This document shows, in pieces, positions 40,031 to 48,263 of a DNA stretch of 64,000 nt (within the stretch, counting starts at the first letter, position 1; every line of letters begins with the position of its first letter). Both the position numbers and the translations under genes were made by a program. The notes below the pieces were generated by a model. The model worked only from the letters and a program-made list of their open reading frames with translations, did no database searches and had not been told where the DNA came from. This DNA is from Lachnospiraceae bacterium (GTDB lineage: Bacteria; Bacillota; Clostridia; Lachnospirales; Lachnospiraceae): assembly GCA_017448245.1 (NCBI GenBank), contig JAFSLV010000024.1, positions 1 through 64,000 on the forward strand, written 5' to 3'.

Positions 40031-42391
40031 TCAACGCCGTTTGGGCACGGCGCAGATCATAAAAAGACCTGTCTGCGCAAGCAGCACCAAAACAGCCTCC
40101 CGCTGTCCCCGTAAAAGCATCAGCGCAGACCCCGCGGGAGAGAGCATCATCAGCCCCGACAGCGTTGCGGACAGCGCGGACCAGTCGAGAAAACAGCCGC
40201 CGGCCAGACAGATCAGCAGTGTGAGGATCGGCGCAAGCGCGTCCACCCTTCCGGCCGTTGCCGCAATCCGTGTCAGCATCAGCGAAAAAGCGCAGATACA
40301 TACCAGAAAGGCACACACCGACAGGACTTCTGCGCCCGCGGGCAGCCCGCCCGGCAAAAAGAAACAGACGCTCAACAGAAGGCCGTACCAAAAGAGCGCA
40401 CCGAAATCCGCACCAAAGGTCAGCGCAAAGGCCGTGCGCATCCCGAGAAGACGCCGTTCGGCACTCCGTGCGTCCCTTCTTGCCGTAAATGCCGCGGCGG
40501 TCAAAAGCATCAGGATGAGACACAGGGCAAGGAAGCCGGTCCTCGGAGGCAGAAAAGGGTCCGTGACGGGAGCGCCGTTTGCGTAATGAATGCGATAGAC
40601 GGCGGGCATCTGATGCAGGGCTTCCCCGATCCGTGCGTCGAGTACCTCTTTGTCCTGTTCTGACAGGCTTTGTCCCGTCATCTTTTCCGTATCCGTATAG
40701 GCCCGGAAATGCGCGCGCTGCACCGCCACCTGTCCGGCAATCATCTCCCGCACCGCCTGCGCGGAAAAGGCCGACGCGTTGCCGGTATAATCGAGCGGCG
40801 TCTGGTTGCCGGAAAGAAGCGCCTCCTCATACCCCGCGCCGATGACGAGGATCCCCTCCGCCCCGCCGTCGATCAGGAGGGTCTTTGCCTCTTCCTGCGT
40901 GCAACGGATCAGGGAAAGACCTTCTGCGGTTTTTTCTTCCAGAAGATCCAGCAGCTGCCCGGAAGTCACGGTCCGGTCCTCGTCCGCCACGGCAACCCTC
41001 AGATACGCGGCCTCGTGCTCCGACGCGTTCCTGACCGCAACTCCCGTCAGAAACAGACACAGACAGGACACGATCAGCGCCGTTCTTCCCCCCGCATACA
41101 TGGCAAGCTTGCGCGGCATCGTGATCAGAAACCGGCATGCCGCGGGCATCCGCGCGTCCTCTTTTCCCGGGACTCCGGGCACCTCCTTTGTCCGTGCGGG
41201 CTGTGTGAGCCGGCGTGTCTTTTTGTGTGCATGCCACCACGCGGCAGGAAGGGACAGCGCAAAAGAAACGAATGCCATGATCCACAGGGGCAGAATCCTG
41301 AGCAGCACGGACGCCGCACTCTCCCGCGCATCCATGGCATTCAGCGCGGGATAGACAAAACGCGCCACACACAGCGTGCGCACAAAGGAAAACGCGCCCG
41401 GCAGCACATGTTGTGTGATCAGTGTCCCGCTCAGGAACAAAGAAAGCAGCAGGTAGAGATTGCACCACCTGCGTGCCGCGTTTTCCTCTCCCGTCCACGC
41501 AACGATCATGTACATCACGCCAAAGGACGCCGCAAAGGTCGCTGCCGCAAGCACGAAAAAGAGCGGCACGGAAGAAATACCGGAGAGCAGATACAAAAGT
41601 ACCGACAGCGGCACCATCCAGAACAGCACCGCAAGGACCTTGGACATCAGAAACGCGGCGGAACTGCCGCCCAGAACGAGAAAACGCGTGCGCGCTCCCA
41701 TCGCGTGCTCCTGCGGGAGCGTCTGCAGTGCGGAGAGCGAAAACAGCATGCACAGCATCGGCAACAGCACCGCGCAAAGCCGCCTTCTGGTCACGGCCAC
41801 GACATCCGATGCCGTGATATCCGTACGGAAGATCCGCTGTCTGGAAAGCGCATCCGCAAAGATATCGCGCGACGCATCCTCGTACATCTGCAGGAGCGTC
41901 TGCTCATCGGGCTCGCCGTAGACATACGAATAGATGCCGCGCCAGGCCGCCTGGTCCGCTTCGATGATATCGAGAATACTCGACAGCATCGCATCCACCA
42001 GCGTCGCCTCGAGCATCATGTTCTGATTGAGCGTCACCTCGACGGGACAGTCGCTCCCCGTATACATCGCATAGAAAAAATCCTTCGGAATCGTCAGCAC
42101 ACAGGCCGCGCCGTCAAGGAGCGCTTCCTCGTCGGTCTCTCCCTTCAGCTTTACGATGTCGGAAAACATCTCGATTTCTCTGAGCTGCTGCAACAGCGAG
42201 CGGCTCATCAGCGTATCGTCCCCGTCCCTGAACGCAATCGGAAACGGCCGCACGATGCTCTCCGCGGACAGGTCCCTGGCGCCATAGACAAAAGCGGGCA
42301 AAAGAAGCACCGCAAACAGCAGTGTCAGAATGCCCGTCACGTTCATCATCAACCGGATATCCTTGTACAGTGCCGCACCGATGCCCTTCAT
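40031..42391 (-). CDS. Duplicated ABC-2 exporter permease
   Basis: A 786-residue protein made of two ABC-2 permease halves in tandem. Each has an N-terminal helix (TLLFAVLLLPAFVYG; TALIVSCLCLFLTGVAVRNA), an extracytoplasmic domain of about 180 residues and five more helices. The fusion gives a full transmembrane unit in one chain. Start at 42391 (GAGGG 6 nt upstream). It follows its ATPase by 8 nt and a zinc-ribbon membrane protein gene further upstream. Substrate unknown; ABC-2 systems of this type export lipids, antimicrobial peptides or sodium. Confidence 0.8.
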   Translation of the reverse strand: MKGIGAALYKDIRLMMNVTGILTLLFAVLLLPAFVYGARDLSAESIVRPFPIAFRDGDDTLMSRSLLQQLREIEMFSDIVKLKGETDEEALLDGAACVLTIPKDFFYAMYTGSDCPVEVTLNQNMMLEATLVDAMLSSILDIIEADQAAWRGIYSYVYGEPDEQTLLQMYEDASRDIFADALSRQRIFRTDITASDVVAVTRRRLCAVLLPMLCMLFSLSALQTLPQEHAMGARTRFLVLGGSSAAFLMSKVLAVLFWMVPLSVLLYLLSGISSVPLFFVLAAATFAASFGVMYMIVAWTGEENAARRWCNLYLLLSLFLSGTLITQHVLPGAFSFVRTLCVARFVYPALNAMDARESAASVLLRILPLWIMAFVSFALSLPAAWWHAHKKTRRLTQPARTKEVPGVPGKEDARMPAACRFLITMPRKLAMYAGGRTALIVSCLCLFLTGVAVRNASEHEAAYLRVAVADEDRTVTSGQLLDLLEEKTAEGLSLIRCTQEEAKTLLIDGGAEGILVIGAGYEEALLSGNQTPLDYTGNASAFSAQAVREMIAGQVAVQRAHFRAYTDTEKMTGQSLSEQDKEVLDARIGEALHQMPAVYRIHYANGAPVTDPFLPPRTGFLALCLILMLLTAAAFTARRDARSAERRLLGMRTAFALTFGADFGALFWYGLLLSVCFFLPGGLPAGAEVLSVCAFLVCICAFSLMLTRIAATAGRVDALAPILTLLICLAGGCFLDWSALSATLSGLMMLSPAGSALMLLRGQREAVLVLLAQTGLFMICAVPKRR

Positions 42392-42399
42392 GCGTGCCC

Positions 42400-43068
42400 T
42401 CAAGCCTCCGCGATCTTTCCGCCGGACAACGTCACGATCCGGTCGGCGACCCGCTCCAGTTCTCCCTCCTGGTGCGTGACCAGTACAATCCCGCAACCCA
42501 TGTCACGCAGATGCACGATCAGCCGGAGAATCGCCTCCACCGATGCCTGATCCGCCCCGACTGTCGGCTCGTCGAGCAACAGGAGTTTTGGCGTGACCAT
42601 CAGTCCCGACGCCAGATGGAGTCTGCGCTTCATCCCGCCGGAATACGCACTGACCCGCTCCCTTCCCTTGTCGGCAAGGGACAGCTCCTTTAACAGCCAG
42701 CCGCGTCTGACCTTGAGCGCCCTCAGCGGCAGTCCCTGGGCGATGCCGTAAAAGCCGAGATTGGCATTGCCGGAAAGCGTTTCGTACAGGGACAGCTCCT
42801 GCGGCACATAGGACAGCGCGTCCCTTACGCCTTCGCCGTAACGGACACCCCCCCTGTCCGCCTTTAAAACACCGGACAACAGCCCTAAGAGCGTGCTTTT
42901 TCCCGCTCCGTTTTCGCCGCAAAGTCCCACGATTTCACCTTCATACACCCAAAAAGAAAGCGGACCCAGTTGCGGAGAAGCGTTTCGTTTGAAACGCTTC
43001 TCCACACCTTCCGCCATCACGAGGATCTTCCGATCCCGATTCTGTACCGGTTCTGTCATGTCCCGCAC
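42400..43068 (-). CDS. ABC exporter ATPase
   Basis: A 222-residue ATPase: Walker A GLCGENGAGKST near 48, Q-loop YVPQELSLYETL, signature YSGGMKRRLHLA, Walker B LLLLDEPTVGADQ and the H-loop VTHQEGELE. It energises the two-half permease downstream. The frame starts with a GTG immediately after the zinc-ribbon gene stop; the ATG at 43059 (residue 4) is an equally good start. Confidence 0.9.
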   Translation of the reverse strand: MRDMTEPVQNRDRKILVMAEGVEKRFKRNASPQLGPLSFWVYEGEIVGLCGENGAGKSTLLGLLSGVLKADRGGVRYGEGVRDALSYVPQELSLYETLSGNANLGFYGIAQGLPLRALKVRRGWLLKELSLADKGRERVSAYSGGMKRRLHLASGLMVTPKLLLLDEPTVGADQASVEAILRLIVHLRDMGCGIVLVTHQEGELERVADRIVTLSGGKIAEA

Positions 43069-44763
43069 TTAATACATCCGGAAAAGATCCAGCAGATCTC
43101 TGATCTGCGGCGTATCCGACAGGTACTGTCCCACGCTGAGCATCAGTTCCCCGATCAGCTCGCTTCTCTCATAGCTGTCATACCCCGTGATATCGGTCTC
43201 GGGTCCCGAGGGAACCGTCAGCGTGCACTCCGCGGATGCGTTCAGTGTCAGCGTCACGTCGGAAAACGTGTCCGCTGTGAGCGCGTCGAGCCTTGAAACC
43301 GTCAGGATATGGTCGACCGATCCGTCAGCTCCCTGTGTGACATCCAGTTCGATGCCGGGGAGTCCTAAGTTTCTCGCGTCGAGTGTATACGTGCCGTAAA
43401 AGATACTGAATATCGGTGATTTTTTGGAAATATCCACATCGTAATCGAGGCCGATCCGTCCGTCCGGCGTGTTCACGGAGAGCTTTCCCTTGCGCTCGGA
43501 GCCCTTGACGGTGTATTCGTTGTCGATCGTAAAGACGCCTCCCCTGCCTCTTTCTGCATAGAGCGTCTCGTCGACACGATCCCCCTCCGAGTAACGCTCA
43601 TAGCACACCACCAGGTCGATCTCCTCGATCTCGATGCGGATCATGCCGACATGTCCCTTGTTGTCGACGAGCACCTGCCAGCGAAAGCCCGACTGTTCCA
43701 GTTGATCGGCAATATCGTAGGCATTGCGGTAGATCGCCGAAGACGCACTATGCAGAATCGCTTCACCGTCCTCACCGAGCATGTAACGGTAATACTCCGC
43801 GTCCTCCATGGCCAGCATCACGATATCGATGAGGTCGGCCAGTTCCTTGTCCGTTTCGATCGTATCCGCAAAATCCTCGATCATCTCCTGTGCCGCTTCC
43901 GCGGTCGGCTCCCATGTCAAAAGCGTGCCCCTGACCCTGTCGCCGAGGGATTCCAAAACCACCTCTTTGCCGCGTTCGATCTCCAGATCCCTGACGATAT
44001 ATCCGCCAAACAGCAGGATATAACGGTCCATGACCGTATCGAGGTTTTTTTCCGCCTCTTCGAATTGCTCCGTGGTCAGTCCGAGGCTCTGCGCCGTCCC
44101 CTGCATGACCCCTAAGGATTCCAGAAACTCAGACGCATCCGCGACATAGACATTGTCATCGACCGTGGGAATGGCAAAGCGGATCTCCTCGTTATCCATG
44201 CCGAGATATCCCTCGAGTATATTGGAACCGTTGAGGTTTAAGATCGCGTCAAAGAGCACCTTTCCCCGGTCGATGTCGGTTTTTAACACAATGGAGGTTC
44301 CGTCCAGGAGGGCGGACAGGGCCGATGCGCTCTCCCCGCGTCCCGAAACTTCCGCCGACAGCGTCAGGTCGCTCGAAAGCGTCTGAAAGGTTCCGGTCTC
44401 CACCGCACCGAAACGGTCCTCCAGGAACTTGCGCTGGATCCCGAGAAAATCGTCGTTTGCGACGCCGCCCCCGAGCAGACGTACGATCAGGACGATCACA
44501 CCGGTCAGCAACGCTGCCCCGGCGACTGCGCCTGCGATGATGAACGGCAGACGGCTCTTCTTCTTCGGGGCGTTATCGTAGGCATACATGCTGCCCGCGG
44601 CATACGCCGGCGCCTGCTGCGGCGTATGCTGCAGCTCCTGTGTGACAGGTGCGGGGGATATCCCGGCGGAAGCCGTGCTCTCCTTGGGAAACGCAAAACC
44701 GCACTCGGTACAAAAGACCGCGTCATCCGCGCAGGAATAACCGCAATTCGGACAATTCTTCAT
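43069..44763 (-). CDS. Zinc-ribbon membrane protein with large extracytoplasmic domain
   Basis: A 564-residue protein: an N-terminal zinc ribbon (MKNCPNCGYSCADDAVFCTE; Cys4, 7, 18, 21), a Pro/Gln-rich linker, one membrane helix at 72-97 and an extracytoplasmic domain of about 460 residues rich in beta segments and Asp. Start at 44763: AAAGGAGG lies about 9 nt upstream; the longer frame crosses the promoter. Its stop touches the start of the ABC ATPase, so the three genes form one operon. No enzyme motif seen; a substrate-capture or envelope-sensing role for the exporter is a guess. Confidence 0.75.
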   Translation of the reverse strand: MKNCPNCGYSCADDAVFCTECGFAFPKESTASAGISPAPVTQELQHTPQQAPAYAAGSMYAYDNAPKKKSRLPFIIAGAVAGAALLTGVIVLIVRLLGGGVANDDFLGIQRKFLEDRFGAVETGTFQTLSSDLTLSAEVSGRGESASALSALLDGTSIVLKTDIDRGKVLFDAILNLNGSNILEGYLGMDNEEIRFAIPTVDDNVYVADASEFLESLGVMQGTAQSLGLTTEQFEEAEKNLDTVMDRYILLFGGYIVRDLEIERGKEVVLESLGDRVRGTLLTWEPTAEAAQEMIEDFADTIETDKELADLIDIVMLAMEDAEYYRYMLGEDGEAILHSASSAIYRNAYDIADQLEQSGFRWQVLVDNKGHVGMIRIEIEEIDLVVCYERYSEGDRVDETLYAERGRGGVFTIDNEYTVKGSERKGKLSVNTPDGRIGLDYDVDISKKSPIFSIFYGTYTLDARNLGLPGIELDVTQGADGSVDHILTVSRLDALTADTFSDVTLTLNASAECTLTVPSGPETDITGYDSYERSELIGELMLSVGQYLSDTPQIRDLLDLFRMY

Positions 44764-44791
44764 ATCGTTCGTCCCTCCTTTAACACCGCTA

Positions 44792-44820
44792 AGTATATAC
44801 GTTTCATCCGGTATTTGCAA
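44792..44820 (-). promoter_or_regulatory. Promoter of the zinc-ribbon/ABC operon
   Basis: Minus strand TTGCAA (complement of 44815-44820), 17 bp, TATACT (complement of 44792-44797). The plus-strand promoter of the PRPP synthetase gene lies in the adjacent AT-rich stretch (TATATTATAGTATAG, about 44834-44848). Confidence 0.6.
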
Positions 44821-44894
44821 GTTTGACCGACCTATATTATAGTATAGTAGTTGCCCCCTCACCCTGAGGTGCGGTGCGGCGACGGAGGAGAACC

Positions 44895-46100
44895 ATGCCC
44901 GAGTTTGGACAATTGGAAAACAACGTGCTGCCCGTTGCGCCGATGAAGCTCATCATCATGGAATCGGCCGCGGAACTGGGCGCCAAAATCAACCGCTACC
45001 TTTCCGATGTCAGACATGCGGAAAACTACATGTCCTTTATCGACCCTGTCTTCAAGGATTACGTGCAGGTGGATTACCGCCTTCCCTTTACGCTCGACCG
45101 CTTTGCGTCGGGTGAGGGAAAAGCCACGATGGACGCCTCCGTGCGCGGCCGCGATCTCTACATCCTCACCGATGTCATGAATCACTCCGTCACCTACGAG
45201 ATGCGGGGCATCACCAATTACAAATCCCCCGACGATCATTATACCGATCTCAAGCGCGTGATCGCCGCCTTAAACGGCAAGGCCAAGCGCATCACCGTCA
45301 TCATGCCCTTCCTGTATGAGGGCAGACAGCACAAACGCTCGGACAGGGAATCCCTCGACTGTGCCGTGATGCTGAAGGAACTGACGGACATGGGCGTGGA
45401 CAATTTTATCACCTTTGACGCGCACGACCCGAGAGTCTTAAATGCCGCGCCGCTCGGCGGCTTTGACAACTTCCTTGCCTCCTATCAGTTTCTGAAGGCG
45501 CTGCTCTACGGATACAGCGATCTCGTTGTCGACAAGGAGCATCTGACGGTGATCTCCCCCGACGAGGGGGCACTCGACCGCGCCGTGTATTTTGCGGACG
45601 TTTTGGGTGCGGATACCGGCATGTTTTACAAGCGCAGGGACTATACGCGCATCGAGGGCGGCAAGAATCCGATCGTGGCCCACGAATACCTCGGCGAATC
45701 CGTCAGGGACAAGGACGTCATCGTCATTGACGACATGATCTCCTCCGGTGCGAGCATTCTCGACACCGCAAGGCAGTTAAAGGGCATGGAGGCAAAGCGC
45801 GTGTTTTTGTGTGCGACGTTCGGTCTCTTTACCGACGGCCTCGACCTCTTTGACAAGGCCTTTGCGGCCGGCGATTTTGACCGCATCATCACGACCAATT
45901 TTACGTATCAGGATCCGGCCCTCAGGGAACGCAACTGGTTTCTCGAGGCGGATATGAGCAAGTTTCTCGCGATGATCATCGACTTTATCAATCACGATGC
46001 ATCGATCACCGGCGTCATGACGCCGACGGAAAAAATCCATGAATTTGTCCGGAAGTACAATGCCGGCGCGGACGCAAGGGATGTCATCCCGGACAGATAG
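44895..46100 (+). CDS. prs: Ribose-phosphate pyrophosphokinase, long divergent form
   Basis: A 401-residue PRPP synthetase-like protein, about 80 residues longer than Bacillus Prs. It has the tandem phosphoribosyltransferase folds with the PRPP loop DVIVIDDMISSGAS near 280 and a flexible-loop equivalent (YEGRQHKRSDRESLD near 145). The extra residues are mainly at the N-terminus and C-terminus. GGAGGAG lies 5 nt before the ATG at 44895; an earlier ATG has no ribosome site. It makes PRPP for nucleotides, His and Trp. Lachnospiraceae often carry this long form beside a normal Prs. Confidence 0.88.
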   Translation: MPEFGQLENNVLPVAPMKLIIMESAAELGAKINRYLSDVRHAENYMSFIDPVFKDYVQVDYRLPFTLDRFASGEGKATMDASVRGRDLYILTDVMNHSVTYEMRGITNYKSPDDHYTDLKRVIAALNGKAKRITVIMPFLYEGRQHKRSDRESLDCAVMLKELTDMGVDNFITFDAHDPRVLNAAPLGGFDNFLASYQFLKALLYGYSDLVVDKEHLTVISPDEGALDRAVYFADVLGADTGMFYKRRDYTRIEGGKNPIVAHEYLGESVRDKDVIVIDDMISSGASILDTARQLKGMEAKRVFLCATFGLFTDGLDLFDKAFAAGDFDRIITTNFTYQDPALRERNWFLEADMSKFLAMIIDFINHDASITGVMTPTEKIHEFVRKYNAGADARDVIPDR

Positions 46101-46132
46101 AAAACGCAACACACACCGGAAAGGAGCCTCTT

Positions 46133-47479
46133 ATGCAGGAATCGATCAGTGTACGCAACTTACAGCAATTTGAAAAAGCCTTTTACAGGGAGCCCTCTCA
46201 TGTCGTCGCCATGAATGCGGCGACCGCCAATAACGTGTTCAAGGCATCGAGAAACCCCGCCTGCAACACGGTCAAGCTCCCCGGCTTTTCCGTGGAGGTC
46301 GAGGCAGGCAAGGTCTGCAACCAGAAACAGTCGGGCCGCTGCTGGATGTTTGCCTCGCTCAATCTCATGCGTATGGAGATCATGCAGCGTTTCAACATCG
46401 AAAACATGGAGCTGTCGCAGGCCTATCCGTTTTTCTTTGACAAGCTCGAAAAGTCCAATCATTTTCTGGAAAACATCCTGGAGACGCTGGACGAGGAAAC
46501 GGACAGCCGTGTGGTGCAGTTTCTTTTGCAGGACCCGGTCGGCGACGGCGGCCAGTGGGATATGTTCCGCTCGCTCATCGACAAATACGGCGTCGTGCCG
46601 CAGGACATCATGCCCGATACCGCGGCCTGCGAGAATTCGTCCGAGATGAACAATGTCCTGTGCAAAAAGCTCCGGGGCTTTGCCTGCAGACTGCGCGCCA
46701 TGCACCAAAAAGGAGCGCGGATTCCCGCACTGCGCAAGGAAAAGGAAGCGATGATGGAGACGATCTACCGGATTCTCACGATCTGTCTGGGCACGCCTCC
46801 CAAGGTCTTTACGTGGGAATTCCGCAACAAGGACAAAAAATTCAAGAGGATCGCGGATATCACGCCGCAGGATTTCTTCAAAAAGTATATCGGCTGGAAA
46901 CTCGATGATTATGTTACCGTCATCCATGCACCGACGGAAGACAAGGAATACGGGCAGACCTATACCGTCCGCCATCTGGGCAATGTGCGCGGCGGCAAGT
47001 ATCCGGTCAAGTATCTCAATCTCCCGATCGAACAGCTCAAGAAGCTTGCGATCGCGCAGCTCAAGGACGGCAGGGCCGTATGGTTCGGCTCCGACGTCGG
47101 ACAGTTCTCGGACCGCGCGGGCGGATTCCTCACCCTCGACGCCTACCGGATGGATCTGTTGTTTGATACCGATTTCCCGATGACCAAGGCCGAGCGCCTC
47201 GACCACGCCGAGTCCATGATGACACACGCAATGGCGATCACCGGCGTCAATCTCGACAAATCGGGCCATCCCACGCAGTGGAAGGTCGAAAACAGCTGGG
47301 GCAAGGACCGAGGCAAGGACGGCTACTATCTGATGAGTGATGCATGGTTTGACGAGTATGTCTACCAGATCCTCCTCGACCGCCATTACTTTAATCAGAC
47401 GCAGTCCAAACAGTTCGACAAAGAGCCCGTGGTCTTAAAGCCCTGGGATCCCTTCGGGAGTCTCGCGCTCAGATACTGA
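46133..47479 (+). CDS. pepC: Aminopeptidase C (bleomycin hydrolase family)
   Basis: A 448-residue papain-like C1B peptidase. The oxyanion Gln and catalytic Cys are in NQKQSGRCWMFASLN (near 62-76), His in MMTHAMAITGV and Asn in VENSWGKDRG near 386. Cytoplasmic; hexameric in relatives, removing N-terminal residues from peptides. GGAAAGGAG lies 8 nt before the ATG. 32 nt after prs, so possibly cotranscribed. Confidence 0.95.
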   Translation: MQESISVRNLQQFEKAFYREPSHVVAMNAATANNVFKASRNPACNTVKLPGFSVEVEAGKVCNQKQSGRCWMFASLNLMRMEIMQRFNIENMELSQAYPFFFDKLEKSNHFLENILETLDEETDSRVVQFLLQDPVGDGGQWDMFRSLIDKYGVVPQDIMPDTAACENSSEMNNVLCKKLRGFACRLRAMHQKGARIPALRKEKEAMMETIYRILTICLGTPPKVFTWEFRNKDKKFKRIADITPQDFFKKYIGWKLDDYVTVIHAPTEDKEYGQTYTVRHLGNVRGGKYPVKYLNLPIEQLKKLAIAQLKDGRAVWFGSDVGQFSDRAGGFLTLDAYRMDLLFDTDFPMTKAERLDHAESMMTHAMAITGVNLDKSGHPTQWKVENSWGKDRGKDGYYLMSDAWFDEYVYQILLDRHYFNQTQSKQFDKEPVVLKPWDPFGSLALRY

Positions 47480-47548
47480 ACAGGCTGATTTCCTGCTCGA
47501 TATTCTGCGCCATATTGCCGGAAACCGCGGCATTGAAAGCTGCTGATA

Positions 47549-47938
47549 TCACGTCCGGTACAAAAACGCATGCCGGTACCAGGTGACCGTGATCTCCCCC
47601 CGTTCATCAATGCCGCATTCCACCACGTCGTACCGCACGGGGGTCGACGGCGGTATCCTGTAGCGTATGCGATAGTAATCCGATATCCTGCAGATCGTGC
47701 GCTGCTTGCGCGCATGAACCGCCTCCGCGCCGGACCCCGACACACCGCTCTTGCGGAACTTGACCTCGATGAATACCAGATACGTTCCGTCGCGTCCCAC
47801 CAGATCGATCTCTCCGTTCCGCGTGCGGAAATTGCGTTCGATGATCTTCATGCCCTGCCGTTCCAGATAGGAAGCCGCCAGCTCCTCATATCTTTTTCCC
47901 ACGGCCCGGCTGTTTTGCGTATTTCTTTTCTCCCCCAT
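47549..47938 (-). CDS. YraN-family (UPF0102) nuclease-like protein
   Basis: A 129-residue protein with the family signature GKRYEELAASYLERQG, then RTRNGEIDLVGRDG and FIEVKFR: the E-x-D and E-x-K residues of a PD-(D/E)XK-like nuclease fold. Bacterial YraN genes are usually near rnhB, as here. Its role is unproven; a DNA repair or recombination function is suggested for the family. Last gene of the rplS-to-yraN cluster. Confidence 0.9.
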   Translation of the reverse strand: MGEKRNTQNSRAVGKRYEELAASYLERQGMKIIERNFRTRNGEIDLVGRDGTYLVFIEVKFRKSGVSGSGAEAVHARKQRTICRISDYYRIRYRIPPSTPVRYDVVECGIDERGEITVTWYRHAFLYRT

Positions 47939-47962
47939 GCGTTTCGTCTTTTCGGCTCATCC

Positions 47963-48259
47963 TCACATCAGTTTTTGCGCGGGCTTTTTGGCCATGATCT
48001 TGTCCATGGCGTCGACAAAGACCAGGATCTCCGCAACGACCTCGTAGAGCTCCGGAGGAATCGCCTCACCGATGTCGAGCCTGGCAAGCGTCCCCGCCAG
48101 CTTGTCGTCCTCGTGTACCGGAATATCGGCTTCCTTTGCCTTTTCGATGATGCGCTCGGCCAGCGCCCCCCTGCCGGAGGCGATGACGGTCGGCGCGTTG
48201 TCTTTATTGGGGTCGTACCCAAGGGCGACCGCGGTTTTTGGCTGTTTTGCGTCTGCCAT
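47963..48259 (-). CDS. FlhB C-terminal-domain-like protein
   Basis: A 98-residue protein matching the cytoplasmic C-terminal domain of FlhB/YscU export switches: VALGYDPNKDNAPTVIASG, then ADIPVHEDDKLAGTL and LDIGEAIPPELYEVVAEIL. The autocleavage NPTH motif of full FlhB is absent, replaced by NAPT. Start at 48259 (GAGGG upstream). No other flagellar or type III genes are in the window, so it is likely a stand-alone protein working with the FliK-like product encoded 4 nt upstream. Confidence 0.85.
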   Translation of the reverse strand: MADAKQPKTAVALGYDPNKDNAPTVIASGRGALAERIIEKAKEADIPVHEDDKLAGTLARLDIGEAIPPELYEVVAEILVFVDAMDKIMAKKPAQKLM

Positions 48260-48263
48260 ACTT

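Noticed and set aside
40670..42550. 626-codon plus-strand frame opposite the ABC-2 permease
   Set aside because: Arg/His/Gln-rich shadow of the real gene; no start signal and no motif.
47469..47552. 27-residue minus-strand frame between pepC and yraN
   Set aside because: It reads plausibly as peptide but starts with GTG without ribosome site and overlaps the pepC end; nothing supports expression.
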